A stretch of 64,000 nucleotides of DNA, taken from NCBI GenBank assembly GCA_900660155.1, contig CABFPE010000115.1:754847-818846 (forward strand). Reading direction: 5' to 3'. Within the stretch, counting starts at the first letter, position 1. Each line of letters opens with the position of its first letter. This stretch comes from Hofstenia miamia. Its lineage: Eukaryota; Xenacoelomorpha; Acoela; Hofsteniidae. A model generated the notes under the pieces. The model ran no database searches. It was not told the DNA's origin and worked only from the letters and a program-made list of their open reading frames with translations. A program made the position numbers and the translations under genes. This document shows positions 45,817 to 57,861 of the stretch, one piece after another.

Positions 45817-45829
45817 TGAATATTAAGTG

Positions 45830-47760
45830 TATAAATTCGTGCAAAATGACGGTAAAACAAAGAATTTATCTGCTTGGTTTATTATCATCGCTTTAAAACA
45901 AGTAAATTTAAGAAAACAACATAAAAAATATTATTGTGAACAATGCATGTGGAGATTTGTTAACTTTTTTTACAACGCATGATAACTTATAAGGGAGGCG
46001 AAAAAATTCCCCCAGTAAACAAAAACGCTGTTCAATTTTATGGAGATTGTATATTAATTTATTCAAAAGCGTAAATCATTTTATATTTCAATAAATGATT
46101 ATCATGCTAACTTTTGTTTAATTAATTTAAATAGTGGATTAAGTAGATTGTACCATTAGCTGAAATAGTCTATTTATTTATTCGTTAAAGAAATTTGTAT
46201 AAAAACGACATGCTCTAGTTTCCATGGGGATTATAATCGCCAAACAACACGTTTCAAGTTAGTAATTTAAACCAAGATTTATGTAAAAACAACGAGAAAA
46301 TCGGGAAAAAATATTCAGTAAATAATTAATGAAATAATATTACATTTTAAAGTTCTTTTGTTCTATTTAAATGAATCATTTAGCAATGACGTTGCTATGT
46401 TTTTTAGAAACGCTGTTTCTTTTGTATGACGTTAGAGATGGACTAGAATGATGATTATTCTGGCGAAATATAATGAAGGATCAGTCAATATCTATCAATA
46501 TGTACGTTCAGATGTGAAAATGGTTCTTTGATTCCATACTGCTTCTTCAAATAGGTATGTTAATTGTTGAATTTTAGTGAATATACATTTTAAAATTGGG
46601 TCTTTATTCAACATTTGGTAGTGTGTAGCAATGTTTGGGTGAATTTATTCACGGAGCACTTATTAAGTTTTCTATTTACAACCAATAAATGGTGANNNNN
46701 NNNNNNNNNNNNNNNNNNNNNNNNNNNNNNNNNNNNNNNNNNNNNNNNNNNNNNNNNNNNNNNNNNNNNNNNNNNNNNNNNNNNNNNNNNNNNNNNNNNN
46801 NNNNNNNNNNNNNNNNNNNNNNNNNNNNNNNNNNNNNNNNNNNNNNNNNNNNNNNNNNNNNNNNNNNNNNNNNNNNNNNNNNNNNNNNNNNNNNNNNNNN
46901 NNNNNNNNNNNNNNNNNNNNNNNNNNNNNNNNNNNNNNNNNNNNNNNNNNNNNNNNNNNNNNNNNNNNNNNNNNNNNNNNNNNNNNNNNNNNNNNNNNNN
47001 NNNNNNNNNNNNNNNNNNNNNNNNNNNNNNNNNNNNNNNNNNNNNNNNNNNNNNNNNNNNNNNNNNNNNNNNNNNNNNNNNNNNNNNNNNNNNNNNNNNN
47101 NNNNNNNNNNNNNNNNNNNNNNNNNNNNNNNNNNNNNNNNNNNNNNNNNNNNNNNNNNNNNNNNNNNNNNNNNNNNNNNNNNNNNNNNNNNNNNNNNNNN
47201 NNNNNNNNNNNNNNNNNNNNNNNNNNNNNNNNNNNNNNNNNNNNNNNNNNNNNNNNNNNNNNNNNNNNNNNNNNNNNNNNNNNNNNNNNNNNNNNNNNNN
47301 NNNNNNNNNNNNNNNNNNNNNNNNNNNNNNNNNNNNNNNNNNNNNNNNNNNNNNNNNNNNNNNNNNNNNNNNNNNNNNNNNNNNNNNNNNNNNNNNNNNN
47401 NNNNTAATTATCTTTATGTTCGTATTGCGCTGGAATTTTTGCAATGGAAAATATGGTGTGCTTTGAAAATGAAACGAAGCCCTTTGCATGTTTACGCCTT
47501 TATGCATGAACCGCGTTTAAATTGTTCGAAAAATGAATTTGATTTTAAGGTGTACGACTATATTTTATGCGTTTGTAATGTTAGCTCGTTTTTACATATA
47601 ATCCATGTTTACTTTTTTCCAATAAACTAGCTTGCCTTTATTGTATATTACGCCTCTGTAATGTTAACTTTTAACAAGGAAATTTCTTGTTTTTGTATTT
47701 GAATATTAGCAAAAGGAATTAAATACATGGAATTTTTACATTGGAAAAAGGAACGTAATC
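45830..47760. other. AT-rich sequence with a 709-base N gap
   Basis: N run 46696-47404. No gene, RNA or element recognised on either side. Frames spanning the gap are artefacts. Confidence 0.5.
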
Positions 47761-47799
47761 ACACCACGTTTTAATGACTAATTACCTCCGCCAATGAGG

Positions 47800-47995
47800 T
47801 TAAGTTTTTGGTATCGTTGGTTTTTTTGTTTGTCATTTAGCAACTTTCCGGAAAAAGTAATAGATGAATTGAACTTAAATTTTCGCCATAGGTGCGTGTC
47901 GCCCAGGGAGGAATCCGTTAAATTTTGGTGGTGATCTGGGGGACACAAGCTGCGTGGTCTGCGCTCTCCAAGTACTTTTCTTGTTCTCCGTGTGT
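47800..47995 (+). repeat. Dispersed invertebrate-type repeat block
   Basis: The stretch has TTTTTTTGTTTGTC, AACTTTCCGGAAAAAGTAATAGATG, TTAAATTTTGGTGGTGATCTGG and GTGGTCTGCGCTCTCC in that order. From memory, this series of motifs recurs in interspersed repeats of many invertebrates and appears to be part of a mobile element, but I cannot name the family or set exact ends. Confidence 0.45.
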
Positions 47996-48229
47996 TTCTA
48001 TTGCTTGCACGGGCTATGTTTAATTCGTTTTTGGTAAACTAACATTACATGCAAAGGCTACATATCGCTTCATCGAAATATGCTGTTAACACACTACGTT
48101 TTTGCTGATTAAATTTTCCATAATTACATGACCCATGTACAGTGTTTAATTCGTTTTTTCGGGAATCTACAATCTAACATTACATGTAAAAGTTCGCATA
48201 ACATGTAAAAGACTTCATATCGTTTTATC

Positions 48230-49400
48230 ACCATCGCAGACCTACCTACACAACCGTCAATTTGGAGTTGGTGGTAAAGTACTAAAACTGATTGCTTCTT
48301 ATTTAAGAAACCGTAGACAGTTCGTTACAATAAACGGGATAAATTCCATTTTAGTGGATGTAGAAAGTGGAGTTCCACAGGGGTCCATCTTGGGTCCCAT
48401 GTTGTTTTTAATATTCATCAATGATTTGCCCTCGGTTTGCACCAATTGTAAAACATTTTTTGTTTGCTGATGACGCAAAAATGTTTTCAAACTTCATAGA
48501 ACACATTTCCCAAGATTGTCAAAGAGTTATTGATTGGGGTATTTCGAATTTTATGGTTTTTAATTCTGACAAAACTGTGCTATTTTCAAATAGGGAAACT
48601 GCTTTTGTTGATTTTCAAGGAGCACAAGTTAATACAAATCATAAAGTAAAGGACCTGGGAGTTATTATTACTTCTAATCTTACCTGGAAGTTTCATATTC
48701 AGTCCAAAGTTCATGCTGCAAATTACATCCTTTTGAGGTTGAAATGCTGTACTCCTTATTCTACGCCTATTACTAAAAAAGTTAACCTTTACAGATCATA
48801 TATTTTATCAACTCTGATTTATTGTTCTTCTGTTTGGCATGCCAATGTCAACAACTTATTATGTTTGGAGAAATTACAATCCAGGGCTTCAAAGTGGATT
48901 ATTGGATTCTCAATGGACTACCGCGACCGTTTGTTAAAATTGAATCTTTTACCAATATCCCTTTTATTGCAATTTAATGATATCATTTTATTCAATAAAC
49001 TAGTAACTGGTATGTATGTTGTTGACGTTTGGAAATATGTCAGCATTGCAAAAAATTCACAACCTGGTTTACGTAGTAGTAATAGACTCAAATTTACTAT
49101 ACAAAAAACTCGTTTGAAAGGAACAGAAAAGTCTTTTTTCACAAGAACTGTTTATTACGTGAACTGTCTTCAAGCCAAGTATAATTTGTCAATTTATAAA
49201 AGACCTAGATTTTTTAAAGAAACATTAAAGGTGATATTTTTCAATTTTTTACGAGATTATATTCTCGGGAAGGTTGCAGCCGTTTTATATTTTGTTCTTG
49301 TATTGATTGTAAATGCAAACTCTTATAGATATTTTATAGTCTGTAACATGACTAAATAAAGTCTTTTAGTAGTTTAGTAGTAGTATTACGACTTTATCCG
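48230..49400 (+). mobile_element. 5'-truncated LINE, RT palm to 3' end
   Basis: The element begins inside the RT with YLHNRQFGVGGKVLKLIASYLRNRRQF-type residues and ESGVPQGSILGPMLFLIFINDLP, then FLFADDAKMFSN, the active-site motif. A run of four A where relatives predict three (48447-48450) shifts the frame. The rest is open for 312 codons to 49359. The 3' end is AAATAAAGTCTTTTAGTAGTTTAGTAGTAG, giving a (TAG)n-like tail. 5' truncation is normal for LINEs. This jockey/CR1-like element looks fairly young. Confidence 0.85.
48421..49359 (+). pseudogene. LINE ORF2 C-terminal half
   Basis: 312 codons: FADDAKMFS (RT catalytic pair), DWGISNFMVFNSDKT, VKDLGVIITSNLTWKFHI, KKVNLYRSYILSTLIYCSSVW, LEKLQSRASKWI, DRLLKLNLLPISLL, and the FFTRTVYYVNCLQ segment near the C-terminus. 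Each block is in its usual LINE order. The endonuclease and the RT fingers are missing because of the 5' truncation. Confidence 0.85.
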
Positions 49401-50234
49401 TAAAAATTTTCCGTGTTTTTGTATAAAGGAGTGAACATGTAAAGACATTTCGTTTTTCAAATACATTGCTGTTTTTCCATTGTAAAAATTTTTATGTTTT
49501 TTTTATAAAGGCAAAACATGTAAAAGACATTTCGTTTTTCAAATACATTGGTGTTTTTCCATTGTAAAAATATCCCATACAGTTCCATTGTTTAATTTAA
49601 CTATACAATCAATGGTAATTTATTTGATGTTTTTTCGAAACTGTATATACTACTTGCAACAGACATCATTTCCGTTTTTCAAACACATTTCGCGGGGTCC
49701 CATGCACGCCCCGTCATTATTGCTGACTCATTCTTGACATTTACAAAATGATTTTACATTGATTCATCTGCTATAGTGACCCATTTATATGGTCAATTTT
49801 CATTAAATCCTTTGTTAATTGCTATGCCACACATTATTTAGTTTTCATGCTTACATTTTATTTACACATTGCGGACAAACTAATTATACACGCTAGTTCT
49901 TTTCCAGATTGCTATTGTAATTTATATTTCATATTGTTAAAACTGTTTAGTGCCCTCATCTCTGTGCGTTTCCTTGAGAGTAGTGATTTGATGTCTTTAT
50001 GTAACAATGAATGTTTCTTGAAATCGTTATTTGTTTGATTTTCAATCATTTACTTCAACTCCAAAAAATATAACGTCCATGAAATAGTGATAAGGGGATG
50101 TTTCAAGCATTTGAAAAATTAAATTACACGAAAACTGAGATATACAAGTTTACTATTACTCCAATAAATAATTCAACATGACAGTACAATAGGTTTTTCC
50201 ATGTTTTACTGTCACTGTTTATATACAATCTTGT
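49401..50234. other. AT-rich spacer with a local 80-bp direct repeat
   Basis: The block ACATGTAAA(A)GACATTTCGTTTTTCAAATACATTG..GTTTTTCCATTGTAAAAAT occurs at 49435 and 49515. ACATGTAAAAG motifs also lie upstream of the LINE at 48180-48210, so the LINE may have inserted into this repeat array. No gene recognised. Confidence 0.45.
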
Positions 50235-50520
50235 AATATTTCTCTTTCCGTCATACCTGTTTTCGTTTTAACGCGATTTTTATGTGTTAATGGCTTATTC
50301 GCCTATGTCTATTGATGTAATATTTCTATTTTCACCAAACCCGTTTTTGTTTTACAATGATTTTTGAGTGTTAATGGTTACTCACCTATATACGTTGATG
50401 TAATATTTCTCTTTCCATCGTACACGTTTTGTTTTAACGATTTTTACGTGTTAATAGTTTATTTTCCCATATATGTTGATGTAATATCTCTTTTCACCAA
50501 CTGAGCTTACATTTTTACAA
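50235..50520. repeat. Minisatellite, unit about 82 bp, 3 to 4 diverged copies
   Basis: Units begin TAATATTTCTCTTTCC at about 50235, 50318 and 50401, with a partial fourth at about 50482. Each contains CGTTTT(G/A)TTTTA, GATTTTT..GTGTTAATGG and TTGATG. Copies have diverged, so this is an old local array. Confidence 0.75.
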
Positions 50521-50922
50521 ATTATATAATACTTGAGTGTTATCAAATGTCACTAGATATTTTATTTTGGAATTGTTATTAGCGTTTTCATTGCTCATGG
50601 TTTAGGTCTGTGGTAACAATAGGCCTCCTGNCCCGTTTTTGTTTTACAATGATTTTTGAGTGTTAATGGTTACTCACCTATATACGTTGATGTAATATTT
50701 CTCTTTCCATCGTACACGTTTTGTTTTAACGATTTTTACGTGTTAATAGTTTATTTTCCCATATATGTTGATGTAATATCTCTTTTCACCAACTGAGCTT
50801 ACATTTTTACAAATTATATAATACTTGAGTGTTATCAAATGTCACTAGATATTTTATTTTGGAATTGTTATTAGCGTTTTCATTGCTCATGGTTTAGGTC
50901 TGTGGTAACAATAGGCCTCCTG
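50340..50922. repeat. 291-bp exact duplication around a single N (likely assembly artefact)
   Basis: 50340-50630 reappears as 50632-50922 with no difference that I can see. A lone N lies exactly between them. Two contig ends that overlap but were not merged explain this best. The same pattern is found at 55133 and 58074-58094. Confidence 0.85.
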
Positions 50923-51309
50923 GGGAAAGTCAGCCACATTAAATAAATGGCTTAACGCATTTCTGATGGCCACCTCCTGGGTGATCGTGGAAGTGCCGTC
51001 ATATTTTAGAATAAAGATGGAAACTTGAATATTGGGCAATGCTGAACTTTGTCACTCAGAGTCATTGTGTAATGTATGCTTTTACAATTTACACACAATT
51101 GCTAAAAAATTGTTGTTTTCCACCTCTTGATATTTGTTTTGATTTAATATTAACGCACTTGGAAACAACCTCTAATGCAAATAACACATCATTTTTCATT
51201 GGAAATATTTGGGTTTTGGATCTATGAATTGTTTTACTTGAAAGATGGTGTTGCATGTTTAAACATTGTTGTAATAAACATGTATATTAACAGAAGTAAA
51301 TATGTCAGT

Positions 51310-51560
51310 TCGCCTAACAAAATAAAAACTTTGTCAAAAAATAATTTTAACTCTGTCAACTGTTTCTTATCATCAATTATATCACTTTGCCTAAATCCTG
51401 AAAAACATAAATGAAGACTTTGTCAAAAAATTATTATGCTCAATTTAGTTTTGTCAAAAACATTTATTGTTTTCAATTATATCACTTTGCCCCAATCCTG
51501 GCAATCAAAAATAATAACTTCGTCAAAAAATTAATTTGTTCAATTAAGTTTGTCAAATAT
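51310..51560. repeat. Tandem repeat, unit about 110 bp, 2 to 3 copies
   Basis: The segments AAAACTTTGTCAAAAAATAATTT, then TCAATTATATCACTTTGCC(T/C)(A/C)AATCCTG recur at about 51320, 51415 and 51510 with small differences. No coding role is visible. Confidence 0.7.
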
Positions 51561-53500
51561 ATTTCGTCGCTAGATGGCGTCCAATAGAATTACTTCATTT
51601 CCATGTGGTAAATAGCCATAGGTGTCCCAATGTAACAGGGTCTCGGCCTTCTTAACTATTGCAGTACCTATTGGAATCCATTTTGAATACGTCTTGAACA
51701 CATAAAGTACCAACAAAATCTTGCCTATGATGCCCGTCCAAAACATCACATCACTATTTTGTTGCCACTTTCACTATTACTCAAGGTCCAATATAGATAA
51801 AACTCGTCCAGGCCGTCAAAACTGATTGGCACTCCCCAGGAACTGCCAAAGTTAAAATTTTTCCTTAAGGTATTTTATCGCCTACCCAACCAACTTTTCT
51901 TCTCTATGGATTGACTTTTGCTATTCTAACTTTGGCAACTATACAATTGCAGAGATTTCCCTGCATATACCTGCAGTCACACATGCATCGAGCAAAAGTT
52001 TTCGACTTGTGACAGTGATTTTGTGGGACACCCCTCTCGATTTTTGTAATATCACCCCGAAATTTTTCTCTTTTCTTGAGCTTTTGCAATAAACTGCTTT
52101 ATATTTCGATAATCATTTTATAGTTTTTAAAATATTTCTAATGCGGAGTCTCCATCTTCTAAAAGTTGGACAATTAGCGTATTTTAGACATCTGGCAAGC
52201 CTGTAAATCGTCCCATTAAAATCGAGATTGACTGTTTCAACATTTGTATAATATTATAGTAAAAAGAATTTGTAAATAGCAGAGAATTACCAGACTAGCA
52301 CGCAATAGGAATGAATAACTGCATCATAATTATAAACAACTCGCTTTTTAAATAAAGGAAGAATTCTATGTGTAATAGTAGTCAATTAACATGTTAACAT
52401 GCAATCACAGCAAGTTTTTTTCTGAAGCCGAGACTATACATAATTGCACTAGAAGGTTGACATTATAAACAGTGGTTGGTAAGCTAAATCGAAATTTTGT
52501 ATTTGCATAAAAATGTAAAGCCACAGTAATGTAAGGTCAATTGATTAATTGCAGTTTTCAAGGGGAATCGATTGCCGAAAATAATGAAGAATTGAAAAAA
52601 ATGCTTTAAAGCAAACATTCTCAAGGGAAAGTTATATCTAATAGATAATGGATAATAGTTAGTGTTTCTAACAATTATAAACTAACAAGGTAACTGTACA
52701 TACCATGAATCTATGCATTGTTTCGTACATAACGGTTTCACGAGTTTTTCATTATAAACATTTAGCAGAATATTGACAATCCAAGAACATACTAAAAATG
52801 TCATTGAGACTATCTTGTTGAATAAGATATTTGGCTGGTACATTCCGTTAACTTTTTTCTAATCTAACATCTAAAAATAGCGTAAAAATTTGCACATAAA
52901 AAATATACAACGATGAAAAATGAAATTAATGAACAAATAAAAAGGATAGAAATATAAAAAATAGATATTGTATTGCCACTTATAAAATTTGAATATAATA
53001 GTAAACTACAATATATAAGCTTTTGAGGATTATATACATTTGATTTTTTAAAATTGAAATTTCAATTCATTCAATAATACATTCCAGTTATAAATATTCT
53101 TAAACTTAACACAACCGCTTCGTTTTAGATAATATGTGAACAATGATATTGCGTCATAAGGTGGAATTTCCATGCAGTTGAAGAAATTAAATTTATAAAA
53201 TAGTTGCTTATGAAGAAAAAGAATAGTTTTAGAATCGTAATCTTTAGTTTTAGAAGATTTTATACAAATTGAATCATTTTTCAGAAACACAAAATATATG
53301 ATATTTTACTAAATTAACATTACAGAATATTTAAGAATCACCAAATTTCAAATTCTTTTTTTTAAAAAGAATGAAAATCAATTCATATAAAATTAACATT
53401 ACAATGATTATTTTTTTGGTGATCGACATTGGAAGACTTGTACAAGGGTTGAGATGCTGAGGATAACACTATTTAATGAGTTTGTGTTCCAGATGTCACA
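51561..53500. other. Gene-poor spacer
   Basis: 51561-52090 is less AT-rich with short C-rich patches, but no coding frame or element is supported. The rest is AT-rich and empty. Confidence 0.4.
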
Positions 53501-56311
53501 GGTAAGCATGAATTGCTTGAACCCTAACCACCATATCTTGATAATAGAAGTGTAGCATTCCTCGCTGTAAAATTACTGGCAATTGTTGGAAAAAATATGA
53601 AGAAATCGTATTCAGATCGCAAGACGCACTTCTGGCAGAAGACATAAAAAACATCTTGGAGAATACTTTGATAGCAATTGGTGACTATCCTCCTAGAGCT
53701 TCCACAGATAGTGATATGAACGATATACCAGCAGCTGAACATGATTCTGCGTATTTAGTAAGCTTTTGGTTGCCTGAAACTTCCAGAGCATGACCAGCAT
53801 TAGTACCCGCAAGAGAAACAATCGAAGGCTGCAGGGAACTAATTACAGCCACGTGTACGTCGCTGGTCGGCCAGAAGACCAGCATAGCCAAAAGATGTCC
53901 TCAAGAGGAGCACAAGACTCAGTGAGACTAGACTTTTCAAACACAGGAGCCAAAGCACATTTAGAAGCAGTTGCAAAAATAGAGTCTCTGGGTCGATCAA
54001 TAAGCGTAACTCTTTCTCTATCAACCGCGCACGACATAGCATGATCACCGAATAAATACAAAGGCTTAAAGCATTTTTGACAGTTTTTGTCATCATCAAT
54101 TAAGGGGATGCCAAGCCGATAACAAAGCAAAATTCGGAATTCAGCAGGAAACACCAAGTGCTTTCAAGGGAATCGCAGCCAACCAATCCCCACTTCCTGG
54201 TATGGAACAAGAGAAAGGTCTTGCTTTATCGCGAAGAGACAAACTGGAGGATAAACTATTATTCTGGCTAACTCGCTCTAAAAGTGAACAAATAGACTTC
54301 TGTGCTTGTGGGGCATGTGTCAAGGCATTTCAGACAAAGCTAGTCTTTTGCTAGAAAGTTCTTGCAAACACTGATGTGCCACAGAATAAATATACTCATA
54401 AATGGGAACAATCTGTTTACATAGTTCTTTGTTGTCCACATATGACCCCAAGAACGCAGCAGAAGCAATTGTTGACCTCCTTTAGAAATTGGCAAAGATG
54501 CCTGTAGTCTTTGTGACACAGAAACAGCTGAACCCGTTATATTCTCTAGAAACTGATTAACTGCTGAATCAAATTTTTCAAGTTCTGCTATAACAGTTGC
54601 GGGATTAAGCTCCTCAACAGATGCAATTCTAACTGTGGGTCTTCAAGTAATTTTATGTCATTCATAATTTAAATAGAATTTGAAACGTTTCGAAAAGAAC
54701 TCTCGGATAAATTTTGGAGACTTGGATATAGGAGCTCGAAAAGTGATAAGGCCATCTTTTCGTCTGTTGATTGTTTTGGGCAAAGCACTCAAATCGCAAT
54801 TAGGATTAGGCAACCATACTTCACATTTAGGTAAACTAATTTCCAAGTCTACTTTTTTCATAGCTAACACCACAAATTCAAATACTTTACACAAAGTTGG
54901 AACGTCCTCAACCATAGAACCATCATCTAAATACCATGCGTTGCATGCTAATTCAGGAAATTTAGATTTAGAATTGGAGTAGTAAAAAGAGACGCAAAGA
55001 TATAACTTGAAAATGAAGATTAGCCTGAGAATGTATTGCTGAATGTTTAAAACTTAAATGCATTTTTGATGTCTACCTGGAGAAATGCTAAATTTGTCTT
55101 CGATCCAACAGCTTCCACCAATCCATTCAAAGNTTGCGGGATTAAGCTCCTCAACAGATGCAATTCTAACTGTGGGTCTTCAAGTAATTTTATGTCATTC
55201 ATAATTTAAATAGAATTTGAAACGTTTCGAAAAGAACTCTCGGATAAATTTTGGAGACTTGGATATAGGAGCTCGAAAAGTGATAAGGCCATCTTTTCGT
55301 CTGTTGATTGTTTTGGGCAAAGCACTCAAATCGCAATTAGGATTAGGCAACCATACTTCACATTTAGGTAAACTAATTTCCAAGTCTACTTTTTTCATAG
55401 CTAACACCACAAATTCAAATACTTTACACAAAGTTGGAACGTCCTCAACCATAGAACCATCATCTAAATACCATGCGTTGCATGCTAATTCAGGAAATTT
55501 AGATTTAGAATTGGAGTAGTAAAAAGAGACGCAAAGATATAACTTGAAAATGAAGATTAGCCTGAGAATGTATTGCTGAATGTTTAAAACTTAAATGCAT
55601 TTTTGATGTCTACCTGGAGAAATGCTAAATTTGTCTTCGATCCAACAGCTTCCACCAATCCATTCAAAGCATGGATGATCGCTTCACAACCTCTCAGTGC
55701 CTACACCAACTTGAAGTGGAGAAAAAAGAGCAGCTGATCTATTTCTTGACAATTTACATAAGCATTTGGGAATCAATCTTCGAAGAACTTCTCCCACAGC
55801 AATTGGGCGAATTCCACAGTCCTTTTTCTTAAATGCAAAAAGATGATAGCTTCACAAAGATATGATGCAATTTCACCAGGAGCATTACCAGTTGATTACT
55901 TCGAGCAAAGACGCAATTTTTTTCATCACCATATTCAGGTGTTGGGCATTGGAATGCATTAATCAGATGGGAAGCATAAAGTTTAGTGACACCGGCAGCA
56001 GAATCCCTGAGGAAGCTTTTCACACATTTAATCAGAATATCTTTGTTTATCACGAATGGCTCCGTAGCTACAGTACCATAATCTATTTTATTTTTGTTGG
56101 GATGCTTTTCCTTCAGTGCATGAAATGTTTGCTCATCGAAGCTTAGACCATCAGATCTTAGGACTGCTACGTTTCTCCGAAAACTGCCTTCGTTACCAAG
56201 CTGTCTAGCTCTCTTAAAATTTTGGCTGGAACTGACAGAAGATGATTTATTTTTAATGTTGCCAGAACTTACGGTTGCTTCGTACCAGAGTTGAGCATAA
56301 TCACCATTCAA
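53500..56311 (-). mobile_element. Decayed reverse-transcriptase element of the PIAVGE / GDHAxxC family
   Basis: Minus-strand frames, in order: RARQLGNEGSFRRNVAVLRSD..HALKEKHPNKN (56230-56090); KKDCGIRPIAVGEVLRRLIPK (about 55830-55770); PLPKCEVWLPN-like residues (54915-54658, and its artefactual second copy at 55452-55195); CQKCFKPLYLFGDHAMSC with ATASKCALAP (54100-53950); DVHVAVISSLQPS and GHALEVSGNQKL (53870-53760). The same order occurs in a family of reverse-transcriptase proteins with a C-terminal Cys/His cluster that I recall from several invertebrates and lower eukaryotes. It differs from the other LINEs in the window. No endonuclease or element ends are seen. There are many breaks (at least six). 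Confidence 0.65.
54597..55669. repeat. 536-bp exact duplication around a single N (likely assembly artefact)
   Basis: 54597-55132 is repeated as 55134-55669, with one N at 55133. All open frames recur at an offset of 537. The duplication begins and ends at the N, as expected from an unmerged contig overlap. The underlying element should be read with only one copy. Confidence 0.88.
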
Positions 56312-57861
56312 CTAACGCTCTAAGCGGCTCTTGAGATTTGACTCTTCGTATTTCAGGTGTTTGGAACCCTCACAAGGAGTCCGGAGAACACAAGCAGGCA
56401 AAATAACACTCTCCACCCAATGATTAATGAAACTTGGCTCCCGCTTAACCTTACTAAAAAAGTGACTCACAGCTTAGCCCAGAGATTACGGCAACTGATT
56501 GGAACAATCTTTCTAGTAGGAATAGAAAACATTTCAATATCAGAAAGTGAAGAAAATACAGGCGTTATTCCAGGTGAACGAGGCGGTAGCCTGGACCTTC
56601 ACATCTGCTACCATTGACAGTATGATGCTTGACAAGTCCGGAACGTTTATAAAATTCAGAACTAAGCAGACATACTACAAATGTTAGTATTTAATGATAG
56701 CAACGAAAGCTGCTGTGTGAGAGTTGTGTGCGAATTGGATTGCTGAACATCTTCTGATTTGTTGATTGAAAAATATTCTCCATCAGATCAAATTCCTATA
56801 ATTTCATTTAAGAATGTTTCTTTTTTCTTTGTTTCATTGATATTTAGATTGTATATGTTCTCTTGATGTTATGCTATAAATAATTTTGAAACCGTTGAAT
56901 TTCCCACAAAAAAAAGTATTTTGAAAAAAAATTAATTCCCGTATTAATTGGACTTGAATCTTCCCAAACATCAGGTTGTGTATATTAGAGTGTAAACTAT
57001 TAACATAGTTTAAACTGTCAAGACTAGATCACTATAGTAAAAATGGTTAAATTTATGTGTTCATAATTTCGATTAGAGTAAATTAATATTTTTAAAACTC
57101 AAACAATTACATGGAACTTTTCACATTCCACCATCCTAAGTACATGTAAAAATGCCAAATGTTTGTCAATGTCATTCTCCTATACATCTTTTAACTGAAT
57201 TGCTTGCAAGAATTTTCTACAAACTAAATTGGTTACTCACTGTTCTTAAATCGTTAAAAATCTATGAAGTGAGTTATTTCAGTTCATTCTTTAGGTTAAA
57301 GAAATTGACCGAAAGATGAAGGTTACAATCTATAAAGTAGAATTACTTCATAGTAATAAATTCGTTTGTTTGGAATAACTCTGAATAAACTTCTATTAAG
57401 AATGTGCTATACACAATTAGTGCAAGAAAAATAAAAATTACACGAAATACAAAATTGTAAAACTATTTAAATTTGCAAATATTGGACATAATATTCAAAT
57501 AGAAAATGTAAACTATAATCACTGATACATAGAACGCCAAATACAGAATTAAAAAATCTATGAATTACTTATTATAAAATTAGAGCACCAATTAATTTAC
57601 AATTTCATTATTGATATGTATTGACTACAAGGCAATTGTGTTAATTCACTCGATAGCATGCTGTGATATGTTACAAAAGTACTAGAACCACTACGAAAAT
57701 ACGAGCAAACAAAGACGAATTGATCAATAAGAGACATAATCAACATTTGGTAATGAATCTACATTTGTACAATATCTACAAAACGTGACTTGCGATGCCA
57801 CCACTGTCCTGTAGCGACCCGTAGACCTACAAGCCTCGCAAAGAGAAGAAATTTGGAAATA
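56312..57861. other. Spacer downstream of NEK6/7
   Basis: 56312-56640 may still belong to the decayed RT element. The rest is AT-rich; its right end should be the NEK6/7 3' UTR. No other gene recognised. Confidence 0.4.

Noticed and set aside
46608-47630. Open frames of about 300 codons on both strands
   Set aside because: They consist almost wholly of the N gap at 46696-47404.
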